From Pseudomonas sp. CCC3.1 (lineage in GTDB: Bacteria > Pseudomonadota > Gammaproteobacteria > Pseudomonadales > Pseudomonadaceae), in assembly GCF_034347405.1 (NCBI RefSeq), contig NZ_CP133778.1:930001-994000 (forward strand): DNA of 64,000 nucleotides. Reading direction: 5' to 3'. The notes below the pieces were generated by a model. The model saw only the letters and a list, made by a program, of their open reading frames with translations. It was not told the DNA's origin and searched no databases. A program made the position numbers and the translations under genes. Shown in pieces: positions 17,214-26,484 of the stretch (position 1 is the stretch's first letter; the number at the start of each line of letters is the position of its first letter).

Positions 17214-18236
17214 ATGAATAACCTGAAAAAATGGCTCGGTGGCTCGCTACTGGCACTTGGGATGTTGAGCCAGCCAGTGTTGGCCGACACTAAAACTACG
17301 CCGATTCACTTTGGTGATATCACTTGGGAAAGCGGCAGCTTGATCACCGAGGTCCTGCGTATCCTGACTGAAAAGGGCTACGGTTTGCCGACCGATACCT
17401 TGCCTGGCAGCACCGTCAGCCTTGAGGCCGCGCTGGCCAAAAACGATATTCAAGTGATTGGCGAAGAGTGGGCAGGGCGCAGTCCGGTGTGGATCAAGGC
17501 GCAGGCTGAAGGCAAGGTTTATGGGTTGGGCGATACCGTCAAAGGGGCCAGCGAAGGCTGGTGGGTGCCTGAGTTTGTGATCAAGGGCGACCCGGAAAAA
17601 GGCATCAAGCCGCTGGCCCCGGACTTGAAGTCGGTCGACGACCTGGCGCGTTACAAGGACGTGTTCCGTGACCAGGAAGACCCGAGCCGCGGGCGTTTTC
17701 TGAACAGCCCCAGCGGTTGGACGTCCGAGATTGTTAACAGTCAAAAGCTTAAAGCCTATGGTCTGGACAAGGATTTCGTGAACTTTCGCACCGGCTCAGC
17801 CGCCGCGCTGGATGCCGAAATCAGCTCCTCGATTCGTCGTGGCAAGCCGGTGTTGTTCTACTACTGGTCTCCGACCCCGCTGATTGGCCGCTACAAACTG
17901 ATCAAGCTCGAAGAGCCTGCGTTTGATGCCGAAGCCTGGAAAACCCTGGCTGACGTCAACAACCCGAACCCCAAGGGCACTCGTTCGTTGCCGGCGCACT
18001 TGGCAATTGGCGTATCGGGGCCTTTCAAGGCTCAATACCCGCAGTTGGTCGAGTTCTATGAAAAAGTCGATTTCCCTATCGACCTGCTGAATCAGACCTT
18101 GGCCCAAATGAGCGAAAAACGCACCGAGCCGCGCAAAGCCGCCGAAGCTTTCTTGCGTGAGCAGCCACAGATCTGGCACGCCTGGGTGACCGCCGATGCA
18201 GCGCAAAAGGTCGACGCGGCGCTCAACGCCCATTAA
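17214..18236 (+). CDS. Glycine betaine/quaternary amine ABC transporter, substrate-binding protein
   Basis: 340 residues from ATG 17214, chosen because it is followed at once by a signal peptide (MNNLKKWLGGSLLALGMLSQ, cleavage after VLA). OpuAC-type fold. Several tryptophans typical of the aromatic cage for quaternary ammonium are present in FGDITWESG, GEEWAGRS, GWWVPEF and YYWSPTPLIG. Works in the periplasm with the following permease and ATPase. Glycine betaine, choline, carnitine or proline betaine are all possible ligands. Confidence 0.93.
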   Translation: MNNLKKWLGGSLLALGMLSQPVLADTKTTPIHFGDITWESGSLITEVLRILTEKGYGLPTDTLPGSTVSLEAALAKNDIQVIGEEWAGRSPVWIKAQAEGKVYGLGDTVKGASEGWWVPEFVIKGDPEKGIKPLAPDLKSVDDLARYKDVFRDQEDPSRGRFLNSPSGWTSEIVNSQKLKAYGLDKDFVNFRTGSAAALDAEISSSIRRGKPVLFYYWSPTPLIGRYKLIKLEEPAFDAEAWKTLADVNNPNPKGTRSLPAHLAIGVSGPFKAQYPQLVEFYEKVDFPIDLLNQTLAQMSEKRTEPRKAAEAFLREQPQIWHAWVTADAAQKVDAALNAH

Positions 18237-18257
18237 TTCACTGAACACGAGCACTGC

Positions 18258-19112
18258 ATGTTTCCTGACAACCTGACGTTTTCCATCGCCGGATGGGTCA
18301 ATGACGCAGTGGACTCACTGGTCAGCAATTATGGGGATGTGTTTCGGCACATCTCTGACACCTTGCTGTGGGCCATCGTTAACCTCGAAAACCTGCTGCG
18401 CATGACCCCGTGGTGGCTGATGCTGCTCATTGTCGGGGTGATCGCCTGGCACGCCACGCGCAAAGTCCTCAGCACCTTGCTGATCGTCGGCCTGCTGTTT
18501 CTGGTCGGCGCAGTCGGGCTGTGGGACAAGCTGATGCAAACCCTGGCGCTGATGATGGTGGCCACGCTGATTTCGGTGTTGCTCGGCATTCCGCTGGGCA
18601 TTCTGGCCGCGCGTAACAACCGCCTGCGCTCGGTGTTGATGCCACTGCTGGACATCATGCAAACCATGCCCAGCTTCGTGTACCTGATTCCCGTATTGAT
18701 GCTGTTTGGACTGGGCAAAGTCCCGGCGATTTTTGCCACCGTGATTTATGCGGTGCCGCCGCTGATCCGCCTCACCGATCTGGGCTTGCGTCAGGTCGAC
18801 CGCGAGGTGATGGAGGCGATCAACGCGTTTGGCGCCAACCCTTGGCAGCAACTGTTCGGCGTGCAATTGCCGCTGGCCCTGCCGAGCATCATGGCCGGGA
18901 TCAACCAGACCACGATGATGGCGTTGTCGATGGTGGTCATCGCCTCGATGATCGGTGCCCGTGGTCTGGGCGAAGACGTGCTGGTGGGCATTCAGACGCT
19001 TAACGTTGGCAAAGGGCTGGAAGCCGGGTTGGCCATCGTAATTTTGGCCGTGGTCATCGACCGCATTACCCAAGCCTATGGCCGACCTCGGCATGGGGCA
19101 AAAGATGAGTGA
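18258..19112 (+). CDS. Glycine betaine-type ABC transporter permease
   Basis: 284 residues, six to seven membrane helices. The EAA loop that docks the ATPase reads EAINAFGANPWQQLFGVQLP (about residues 186-205). Matches the ProW/ChoW permease family. It starts 22 bases after the binding-protein gene and its stop overlaps the next start by 8 bases, a clear operon. Confidence 0.94.
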   Translation: MFPDNLTFSIAGWVNDAVDSLVSNYGDVFRHISDTLLWAIVNLENLLRMTPWWLMLLIVGVIAWHATRKVLSTLLIVGLLFLVGAVGLWDKLMQTLALMMVATLISVLLGIPLGILAARNNRLRSVLMPLLDIMQTMPSFVYLIPVLMLFGLGKVPAIFATVIYAVPPLIRLTDLGLRQVDREVMEAINAFGANPWQQLFGVQLPLALPSIMAGINQTTMMALSMVVIASMIGARGLGEDVLVGIQTLNVGKGLEAGLAIVILAVVIDRITQAYGRPRHGAKDE

Positions 19113-19941
19113 CGGTGTGATCCACAAGATTGAAGTGCGCAATGTATTCAAGGTGTTCGGCAAGCGTGAAAAAGAAGTGCTGGCGCTGATCAAGGCAGGT
19201 CAGAGCAAGGAGCAAGTGCTGGCCCAAACCGGTTGCGTGATCGGGATCAACAACCTGTCGCTGTCGATTCATGCAGGCGAAGTGTTCGTCATCATGGGGC
19301 TGTCCGGGTCGGGCAAATCGACGCTGGTACGCCACCTCAATCGGCTGATTGACCCCACCAGCGGCCAGATCCTGGTGGATGGCGAAAACATTCTTGAGTA
19401 CGACATGCCGACCTTGCGTCAGTTTCGTCGGCAAAAAATCAGCATGGTGTTTCAAAGCTTTGGCCTTTTGCCCCATCGCAACGTACTCGACAACGTGGCG
19501 TACGGCCTCAAGGTCCGGGGTGAAAGCACGGCGCAATGCAACGAGCGCGCCCGGCACTGGATCACAGTGGTGGGTTTGCAAGGCTATGAGCAGGCGTTTA
19601 TTCACCAGCTCTCGGGTGGCATGCGCCAGCGCGTCGGTCTGGCGCGGGCCTTGGCCACCGACACCGACATCATTTTGATGGACGAAGCCTTCAGTGCCCT
19701 CGACCCGCTGATCCGCGCCGAGATGCAAGACCAGTTGCTGGAGCTGCAACGCACCCTGCAAAAGACCATCGTGTTTATCACTCATGATCTGGACGAAGCA
19801 CTGCGCATCGGTAACCGTATTGCGATACTCAAAGACGGGCAGCTCATTCAAGTAGGCAGCCCACAAGAGATCGTGCAGTCTCCGGCGGATGATTATGTGG
19901 GCCGCTTCGTTCAGCGCCATCATGCCCGCGCCGGGCACTAA
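19105..19941 (+). CDS. Glycine betaine-type ABC transporter ATP-binding protein
   Basis: 278 residues from ATG 19105 (overlaps the permease stop; an in-frame ATG at 19078 is also possible). Walker A GLSGSGKST, signature LSGGMRQRVGLARA, Walker B IILMDEAFSALD and the switch histidine in FITHDLDE. The N-terminal extension (FGKREKEVLALIKAGQSKEQ) is typical of the ProV/OpuAA family, but the C-terminal CBS domains that sense ionic strength are missing, so regulation by salt through this subunit is unlikely. Last gene of the transport operon. Confidence 0.94.
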   Translation: MSDGVIHKIEVRNVFKVFGKREKEVLALIKAGQSKEQVLAQTGCVIGINNLSLSIHAGEVFVIMGLSGSGKSTLVRHLNRLIDPTSGQILVDGENILEYDMPTLRQFRRQKISMVFQSFGLLPHRNVLDNVAYGLKVRGESTAQCNERARHWITVVGLQGYEQAFIHQLSGGMRQRVGLARALATDTDIILMDEAFSALDPLIRAEMQDQLLELQRTLQKTIVFITHDLDEALRIGNRIAILKDGQLIQVGSPQEIVQSPADDYVGRFVQRHHARAGH

Positions 19942-19994
19942 CATATCCCGCTACCGCCTTGGGTGAGGCGTTCATGCGTTAAATCACAGAAACG

Positions 19995-20026
19995 GGCTTA
20001 GCCACCACGCGTGCGTTGGCTAAGCC
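19995..20026 (+). terminator. Hairpin after the betaine transporter operon
   Basis: Perfect 10-bp stem GGCTTAGCCA / TGGCTAAGCC (19995-20004 with 20017-20026). The T-run is poor, so it is a weak intrinsic terminator or a processing hairpin. Confidence 0.5.
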
Positions 20027-20057
20027 ATTGTCTGTTAACTGACGCGATGAACAGCCC

Positions 20058-23000
20058 ATGAAAGAACTCTCGAAAACCCCCGATTTGATCGCCGCGTATT
20101 CGGCATTAAGCAGTTTTAAAGCCCAGCATTTTGGTCCGCGTCCCAGTTTTCTGGATGTCGCCAAAGACGTGTTCAAAAAAGCCCTGGAAGAGAAATACCC
20201 CGCCTTGCCTGTCCCCGTTGCTGATTTGGCATTGGCAGAGCCATTAACCGACGTTGACCCCGATAATCCTCAACCCCGGCACTATCGTTTCATGGCCCCT
20301 GAAGAGGTCATGATTCAGCGGTTTATAGACGACTCGGCTTTTACCTTGATTGAGGGCGAGCAGCGCCTGACCGCCAGTCGCGACCGTGAAAACCCGCCTG
20401 CTCAATCGGTGAGCATGGACAGCCTGCAACAGATTATTAATGAACACGCTGCGTTGCTGATCGGGGCTTACCAACAGGCTGTTGCAACGTTCTGGAGTGA
20501 GCGCCGAGAAGGCCATAAGAGTCCTTTTCAATGGTTGTCGCGCGCACTGAAATCGGGGTTGAGTTCGACGGTTGCCAATCGTAGCCGTGTGCCTGAGCTA
20601 CCGAATGAAAAAGCAGTTTCATTAGCCGTAGTGAGTGCATTCCCCGATAAAGACGAACGTTTGAAAGCGACTGAAGAAACGCCCTTGCATGCGTATCTGG
20701 TGAATATTCAAAGCACCGAGAGAACCGGGCCGCAGCGCTTTCAATTGCCGGGCGCGCTGGTGGTTACCCGAGACATGGCCGATCGTTCTTTTATCCTCAG
20801 CTATGCCCCCGAACGTGGTGTTGAACAGTTTCGATCAATGCAGTGGTTGGGCAGCAGTTTAATCCCCCGCGTCAGGGAGCGAGTCGCAGCGTCCTTGTTT
20901 ACCTGGACCCTGTATGAGCCGCCGGGTGATCTGTTTGACGCGCTGGCGCTGACGTTGCTCGATGCCCAACTTCACACCTTTGAGCGGCTGGGAGAAACCG
21001 CGCAGGCCGAGCACTGGAGCGTACCGCGGCTGGTACGGGCGCTTGATGATGCGGGCGCCCGGTTACCACTCTTTGACGCGCAAGACCGAACTTACCTTGA
21101 GCATGTGCTCGCGAATTTGCCGCCGTGGTTGCAGCAGGCAGAACCCGACGATCAGTTGTCCTACAGCGAGTTGTTGTCCGCTCAAGTCTTTTGGCAACAA
21201 AAGGCCAAGGGCCGCACGTTTCTTGAGGGGATAGATGCTTTACCCGACTACGCCCAGCAGATGCTGACGCAGCGACTTCACCTGGACCATCCCGAAGATC
21301 TGCTCGATGTGACGAACCTGCAGGTCCTCGAACTGACCGTTGAAAACTTGCAGTTGCCGCAATTCAACGTAGCGCGCACCTCGCTGGTTGAATTCGCATT
21401 GAGCTATAGAGGTGGCTGGCCAGTCGGTTTGATTGAGGTTCAGGACAGACAGGACAGGCCGGTGCCAGGCTGGCTGACCGGTAGCTACGTTAAAAATCTG
21501 ATTGATGAACTGGATATAAGCACTCGATACATCGAGCTCATCAAACGTTTATTGATTGACGATGAAGCAGGCGTGGTCGAGCGTCAGGCTTTATTCAAGT
21601 CCCAGATCGGCGTGCAGCTGTCGATGCTGGCTCTTGAGAAAAAAATCAAGGGCGAAGCTGGGTTTACCCCGCAGGGCTGGCAAATAGTGGCGCGCCTCAT
21701 GCGCCCTGAGAACGGGCTTGCCGTGGGCAATTGCAATGTCTGTGTCAGGCCTTTGGGGTTCCATGCGTACGAAGGATCAGCCATTGACCTTGTGAGCGAT
21801 ATGTATGTGCTGGGGCCGCAGGACCTTGATACGGGGCCTTTTATCCTTTACCGGCCGTTAACGACAGAACCTCTGCTTGAATTTTCGAGCTGGTCCGCAT
21901 TGCTGGAGGCTATTAAGCAGCCTGGTGAGCTTCAGGACAGTGTGCTGGCCTGGTTTGATGACAGCGCACATGGCTTTTATGCCGACGCAGGTTTTGCACG
22001 ACCGCACCTTGAGGGGGTATTGAACGAAGGGTTTTTGGCGCTGCTGCCCAGAAGCCCGGCAAGTCTGAGTACTCAGCGCATCGTCGGGGATTACTTCGAG
22101 GCGATGTATCAGGCCCATGCCCAGGCACTGATGACCTTGGCAGATAAACAAACCGTGTCGGCCTCTGAGCGGCGCTGGGCATCCATCAAGCGTTACGGTT
22201 GGAGCCTGTTTAATGGGTTGACCTTTTTTATCAGTGGACCGTTGCAAAAAGCAGCCTGGATTTTTCAGGCACTCGTGAGCCTTGATAATGGTTTGCAGGC
22301 CCGACTTGAGGGTGACAAAGACGCAGCCATGCAAACGCTCATCGATTTGTTGTTCAACATCAGCATGGCGCTGTTGCATGAGGGGCTGACTTTTCGCGCC
22401 ACTGCGAACGAAAAGTGGCAACTCGACGCCCCGATAGATGAGCCAATGTTCTCGGTGTACAGCGATAAAAAACCTGAACCTGGCGTAACTCCGGATGCGC
22501 CAGCGCTTGTGCAGAAAAAACTGCCTGATCGTCAAACGCCGCAAACCATTGCCGAATATTCCTCGCTGGATTTCGCCTGGTTCAGTTCGTCAGTGCGATT
22601 AACGCCAGCGTTACGGGCAGCACTGGACGCCTTTGCGGTGGAGGTTGATTTGTCTCAAGGCACGCGTATTGAGGAGGGGCGCTTGAAGGGGCTGATCAAA
22701 CTTCAGGACCAGTACTTTGTGCAGCTGGATGAGAAAACTTATTGCGTCAGCGCGGATGCTGACGGTGTAGTCATACACAAAGAACACGATGTGCAGACCC
22801 TGGGGCCGCGTTTGAAAAGCAGCGCGTCAGGTGAGTGGAGCCTTGATTTACGCTTGGGTTTGCGCGGCGGCGGGCCTAAAAAAACGATTCAGGCAAGACA
22901 GGCCAAAAATGCCGAAAAGGTCAATCGGTTAATAGAACAAGCCGAAAGCATTCAGCGCGATGTGGGTCGTCGCGAGATGGCCATGAATATCCTGGAAGGC

Positions 23001-24785
23001 ATTCTTGAGGCCGACACTGAACGCCGTGAGGCGCATTTAGATCGGTACGAAGCGGAACTGGCTGAGTGGCGAAAAAAGGTTAAAGAGATTCTGCAGTTAA
23101 TGAACGAGGCTCATAAAGTGTTACCCATTGATGGGCATGAGCAGAACACCCAAAACACCTGGGTGAAGTTGGCGCTTAAATCATTGAAATATCAAAATAT
23201 AGTGGAGGAGTACTTACGAGAGATAACGGTCCGTAACTCTCACCCGGAGTATGAATCGTCGATGAAGGCGGTGCTGGAGGACGTGGCAGGCGGAGCAACA
23301 GCGTCCTATGAGTCGTGGGTCAACGACTTGAAAGTCGCGGAGCGGTTTGAAAAGCGTCTGTTTAAAAATGCCACTCTGGAAGTTGAAGCGCTAGAGCAGG
23401 TTAAAAAGAGGCCGCTGGCTAACAGCAGCCCATTGGCGGAAATAGTCAACAGGGCCAACAATGAGAACTTCGATCGGCATTGGGGGGCCACGTATCTGGA
23501 AACGCTGTGCGAGTTATTAATCCGGCGCGGCAGTGAAAATTTGCAGCCCGAGGAGCAATCCGCGTTTGACTTGTTTGGGCAAGGATCGCTGGTCGATACC
23601 GCATGGTCCCAATTAAGCCTGGGCCGTGAGCCCATAGGTAATACCTCCGAGCAGCTGGATTTTTTTGATAATGCGTTGCAGCACTATGACGCCGCTGAAG
23701 GGGTATGCCTGAATTTAATGGATTTAAATTCCGAGCACTTTCGAAATGAATACCTGCCCTCCATCATGCAGGTGCTCAAGAACCTGCGTGAGTTTGCTGA
23801 AAACCAAATGGCATCAGTGATCATCGACTCTGAAAGCTCATCTTCTGAGCCTGAGGAGCCGAGGCCAGGTCCGAGTCGCAAGGTCGGTCCTCAGCCCTCT
23901 GAGCAGGGCTTGAAAAAAATGCAGCGCATTATCAAAACGGATAAAAAACAGATGCTGGTCGGCACGCTGCGCGATTCAAGCTCTGAGTCGGCAGACGATA
24001 TTGTCGATGTGATCGAGGGGGTGGACAGGTTAAAGGTTCACTCCTATCGCAGAACGCAAAGCGGAGAGTGGCAACAGATTGGCAGCCAACGGCCACCGAC
24101 GTTGCAGGCCACCCACGTCAAGACATTAACCAAGCTTGAAAGTGACGCTCGAACATTGTTGGGGCAATTCAGAAATGCGATTGCCAGTGCCCGGGCAACG
24201 GCTGAATTTGCCAGGATTCCAGTCGAAATCCAGGAGATTCTTGAGTTTAAGGCGATTGCACTTGAGACCGTGGCCGCGCAGATGGACACCCTCATCCAGT
24301 CCACCAGCGCACACGTTGAGACGCTGAGTGATGAACGCAGAGTGGCCGCCAATGCCATGAGCCATAACCTCAAAGAAGGGGCCGCCAGACTGAGGGAAGA
24401 GGGGCGCAACCTTCGTATCAGCATCATCAAGCGCTTGCCACCGACGGGAGCCAATGTCGAATATTTAAAAAGCCAGGGCGCAGTAGAGGTTGTCCGGCTA
24501 GGGCCAAGAAAGCACTTAACCAAAGGCCAAAGAAAGGATTATCTTCAGGAATATGCCGTCAAGGACCTGGAGGGGAAGTCGTTGTGGTTTGCTCATTTTC
24601 ATTACAAAACCCTGCAGACCCCGGCCCGCGAATTTGATGTCGCGCACTTGAAAACGGCCGAGCAACGCACGTTGAGTGAGAAAGCGCTCTATTCCAAGGC
24701 GCAAAGTTCCAAGGACTATGTCGAGGTCTATCGCGCCAAGCTGAACCTCGACGTGGCGATGCGGGTGTTCTTGTCGGTTGAATAG
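20058..24785 (+). CDS. Giant dermonecrotic-toxin-like (DUF6543-type) protein
   Basis: 1575 residues, by far the longest gene here. No signal peptide. I recognise the layout of large Pseudomonas proteins annotated as dermonecrotic-toxin-domain/DUF6543: an all-alpha N-terminal third, two related segments (about residues 250-290, FILSYAPERGVEQFRS, and about 590-640, GPFILYRPLTTEPLLEF), a hydrophobic patch near 715-770, long coiled coils (about 950-1110 and 1375-1470), an acidic serine-rich linker (SESSSSEPEEPRPG, about 1258), and a family-typical C-terminus (SLWFAHFHYKTLQTPAREFD, then AHLKTAEQRTL). Codon use is looser than in its neighbours, suggesting acquisition. No secretion gene is adjacent. 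Toxin activity is inference; enzymatic residues are not evident. Confidence 0.82.
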   Translation: MKELSKTPDLIAAYSALSSFKAQHFGPRPSFLDVAKDVFKKALEEKYPALPVPVADLALAEPLTDVDPDNPQPRHYRFMAPEEVMIQRFIDDSAFTLIEGEQRLTASRDRENPPAQSVSMDSLQQIINEHAALLIGAYQQAVATFWSERREGHKSPFQWLSRALKSGLSSTVANRSRVPELPNEKAVSLAVVSAFPDKDERLKATEETPLHAYLVNIQSTERTGPQRFQLPGALVVTRDMADRSFILSYAPERGVEQFRSMQWLGSSLIPRVRERVAASLFTWTLYEPPGDLFDALALTLLDAQLHTFERLGETAQAEHWSVPRLVRALDDAGARLPLFDAQDRTYLEHVLANLPPWLQQAEPDDQLSYSELLSAQVFWQQKAKGRTFLEGIDALPDYAQQMLTQRLHLDHPEDLLDVTNLQVLELTVENLQLPQFNVARTSLVEFALSYRGGWPVGLIEVQDRQDRPVPGWLTGSYVKNLIDELDISTRYIELIKRLLIDDEAGVVERQALFKSQIGVQLSMLALEKKIKGEAGFTPQGWQIVARLMRPENGLAVGNCNVCVRPLGFHAYEGSAIDLVSDMYVLGPQDLDTGPFILYRPLTTEPLLEFSSWSALLEAIKQPGELQDSVLAWFDDSAHGFYADAGFARPHLEGVLNEGFLALLPRSPASLSTQRIVGDYFEAMYQAHAQALMTLADKQTVSASERRWASIKRYGWSLFNGLTFFISGPLQKAAWIFQALVSLDNGLQARLEGDKDAAMQTLIDLLFNISMALLHEGLTFRATANEKWQLDAPIDEPMFSVYSDKKPEPGVTPDAPALVQKKLPDRQTPQTIAEYSSLDFAWFSSSVRLTPALRAALDAFAVEVDLSQGTRIEEGRLKGLIKLQDQYFVQLDEKTYCVSADADGVVIHKEHDVQTLGPRLKSSASGEWSLDLRLGLRGGGPKKTIQARQAKNAEKVNRLIEQAESIQRDVGRREMAMNILEGILEADTERREAHLDRYEAELAEWRKKVKEILQLMNEAHKVLPIDGHEQNTQNTWVKLALKSLKYQNIVEEYLREITVRNSHPEYESSMKAVLEDVAGGATASYESWVNDLKVAERFEKRLFKNATLEVEALEQVKKRPLANSSPLAEIVNRANNENFDRHWGATYLETLCELLIRRGSENLQPEEQSAFDLFGQGSLVDTAWSQLSLGREPIGNTSEQLDFFDNALQHYDAAEGVCLNLMDLNSEHFRNEYLPSIMQVLKNLREFAENQMASVIIDSESSSSEPEEPRPGPSRKVGPQPSEQGLKKMQRIIKTDKKQMLVGTLRDSSSESADDIVDVIEGVDRLKVHSYRRTQSGEWQQIGSQRPPTLQATHVKTLTKLESDARTLLGQFRNAIASARATAEFARIPVEIQEILEFKAIALETVAAQMDTLIQSTSAHVETLSDERRVAANAMSHNLKEGAARLREEGRNLRISIIKRLPPTGANVEYLKSQGAVEVVRLGPRKHLTKGQRKDYLQEYAVKDLEGKSLWFAHFHYKTLQTPAREFDVAHLKTAEQRTLSEKALYSKAQSSKDYVEVYRAKLNLDVAMRVFLSVE

Positions 24786-25412
24786 TCAGTTCAGGTCATA
24801 ACGGACCGACAGCACGCCTTTCTTGAGGGTGGCCGAGAGCACATTGACGGCACCTAAATCGGCCAGAGAGCGGACATGGGTGCCACCACAGGGGTAACTC
24901 GGCAAGTCACCAAACTGGACAACCCGTTGCTGGTTGTCCACCCGCATATGTCGCGGCAGGTCCGCACTGATCCATTGCTCGAGTCGCTGCTGGATCTGCT
25001 GGGCATCAAGCGCCAGTGCGTGTTCTGCGGGGGTAAAGCTGACCCGGCATTCACCCGGCCAATGATGAGCTTTGGTCGGTATCCAGCCAGCTTGCTCACC
25101 GATGACCCCAATCAAATGCCCGGCGGAGTGCAAGCGGGCGTTCAACTGCCGGCGCCCAGGGTCAACCTCTGCGCGCGCAGGCCCAGGTTCAATGGCCTGC
25201 GTGACGTAATGCGCGATGCCGTCTTGCAGTTGCAACACCTTGAGCACTTCGCTGTTGCCAATCCGGCCGGTGTCACACGGTTGTCCTCCGCCCTGAGGAT
25301 GGAAAGGGGTTGCCTGCAAGGTGACGACAAAGCCGTCTTCGCAAGGCGTGCAGTCTATGACGTCGACATCGGCGCAGAGTGCGTCACTGGTAAAAAAGAG
25401 GCGTTGGGTCAT
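24786..25412 (-). CDS. alaX: Alanyl-tRNA editing protein AlaX
   Basis: 208 residues, the size of stand-alone AlaX-type trans-editing factors. Motifs: FHPQGGGQPCDTG near residue 37, the zinc-binding HSAGH (LHSAGHLIG) and the second metal site CGGTHV near the end. It hydrolyses serine (or glycine) misattached to tRNA-Ala. Its stop codon abuts the stop of the giant gene with no intervening base and no terminator. Divergent from a LysR regulator, which may control it. Confidence 0.92.
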   Translation of the reverse strand: MTQRLFFTSDALCADVDVIDCTPCEDGFVVTLQATPFHPQGGGQPCDTGRIGNSEVLKVLQLQDGIAHYVTQAIEPGPARAEVDPGRRQLNARLHSAGHLIGVIGEQAGWIPTKAHHWPGECRVSFTPAEHALALDAQQIQQRLEQWISADLPRHMRVDNQQRVVQFGDLPSYPCGGTHVRSLADLGAVNVLSATLKKGVLSVRYDLN

Positions 25413-25484
25413 GGTGAGGTCCTGTTCGGTTTCTATTTTTAGTATAGGGTCAGGCTTTGTGCGTGATAATCCGTCAATTTTTCA

Positions 25485-26453
25485 ATGGACCTGTGCGCTG
25501 TGAGCATAAATCTACCGCTGTCATTACTGGCTGAAATGGTGATCTTCGTGAGGGTGGTCGAGGTCGGGAGTTTTTCCGAGGCGGCGCGCCAGCTGGACAC
25601 CTCGCCGTCAGCCGTCAGCCGCAGTGTGGCCCGACTGGAAAAAGCCCTGGCGATGCGATTACTGCAGCGCACCACACGCAAGCTGCGTTTGAGTGATGCG
25701 GGCGAGGAGGTCTTCAAGCGTTGCCAGGAGTTGGTGGGGGCGGCGCAATCGGTCATGGACCTGAGCGGTCGCTACAGCCAGGAGGCTGAGGGGCTGATTC
25801 GCGTCAGTGTGCCCAAGGCGGTGGGCCGATTCGTGGTTCATCCGCATATGCCCGAGTTTTTGCGGCGCTATCCCAAGGTCGATGTGCAGTTAATTCTGGA
25901 GGACCGCCATGTCGACCTGATTGATGACAATGTCGATTTGAGCCTGCGCATCACTGACCAGCCGCCGCCAGGGCTGGTGGGCCGTCAGTTGTTCCCGATC
26001 GAGCATTTACTGTGCGCAACGCCTGCCTATCTGGCAGAACACGGCACGCCTGGGCAACCCGAGGATTTACGTGAGCACAGTTGTATTTATCTGGGTGAAA
26101 CCCCGGCAGATGCACGCTGGAAGTTCAAGCAAGGCAGCAAAACGGTGACGGTCGGTGTCAAGGGACGTTACGCGGCCAATCACACGGGCGTGAGGCTGGA
26201 TGCGGTGTTGCAGCATATTGGAATTGGCAGCCTGCCTTACTTCACTGCACGGCAGGCGCTGGAGCAGGGGTTGATTGTGCACGTGCTGCCAGCCTGGAGT
26301 TTTATCGCTTCCTACCATGGTGGCGTGTGGCTTCTGCACACCCCCTCGCGTTATTTGCCACCCAAGTTGCGGGTGTTTATCGACTATCTGGTGGAGCGGC
26401 TGGCGCAAGAGCCAACATTGGGCACGTGGCAAAAAAAAGACCCGCGCGGTTAA
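25485..26453 (+). CDS. LysR-family transcriptional regulator
   Basis: 322 residues from ATG 25485; GTG 25500 and ATG 25536 are alternatives, since no start has a clear ribosome site. Helix-turn-helix FSEAARQLDTSPSAVSRSVARLEKAL, then an effector domain with FVVHPHMPEFLRRYPKVDVQ. Belongs to the CrgA-like branch (HLLCATPAYLAEHGTP). Divergent from alaX, 72 bases apart. The effector is unknown. Confidence 0.92.
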   Translation: MDLCAVSINLPLSLLAEMVIFVRVVEVGSFSEAARQLDTSPSAVSRSVARLEKALAMRLLQRTTRKLRLSDAGEEVFKRCQELVGAAQSVMDLSGRYSQEAEGLIRVSVPKAVGRFVVHPHMPEFLRRYPKVDVQLILEDRHVDLIDDNVDLSLRITDQPPPGLVGRQLFPIEHLLCATPAYLAEHGTPGQPEDLREHSCIYLGETPADARWKFKQGSKTVTVGVKGRYAANHTGVRLDAVLQHIGIGSLPYFTARQALEQGLIVHVLPAWSFIASYHGGVWLLHTPSRYLPPKLRVFIDYLVERLAQEPTLGTWQKKDPRG

Positions 26454-26466
26454 CCGGGCGGGTCTT
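26431..26466 (-). terminator. Terminator between LysR and the PA2817-like gene
   Basis: AAGACCCGC / GCGGGTCTT stem (26438-26446 with 26458-26466); the A-run at 26431-26438 gives a T tract on the minus strand. Overlaps the end of the LysR coding region. Confidence 0.8.
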
Positions 26467-26484
26467 GGGCACTCAGTGCACCCA

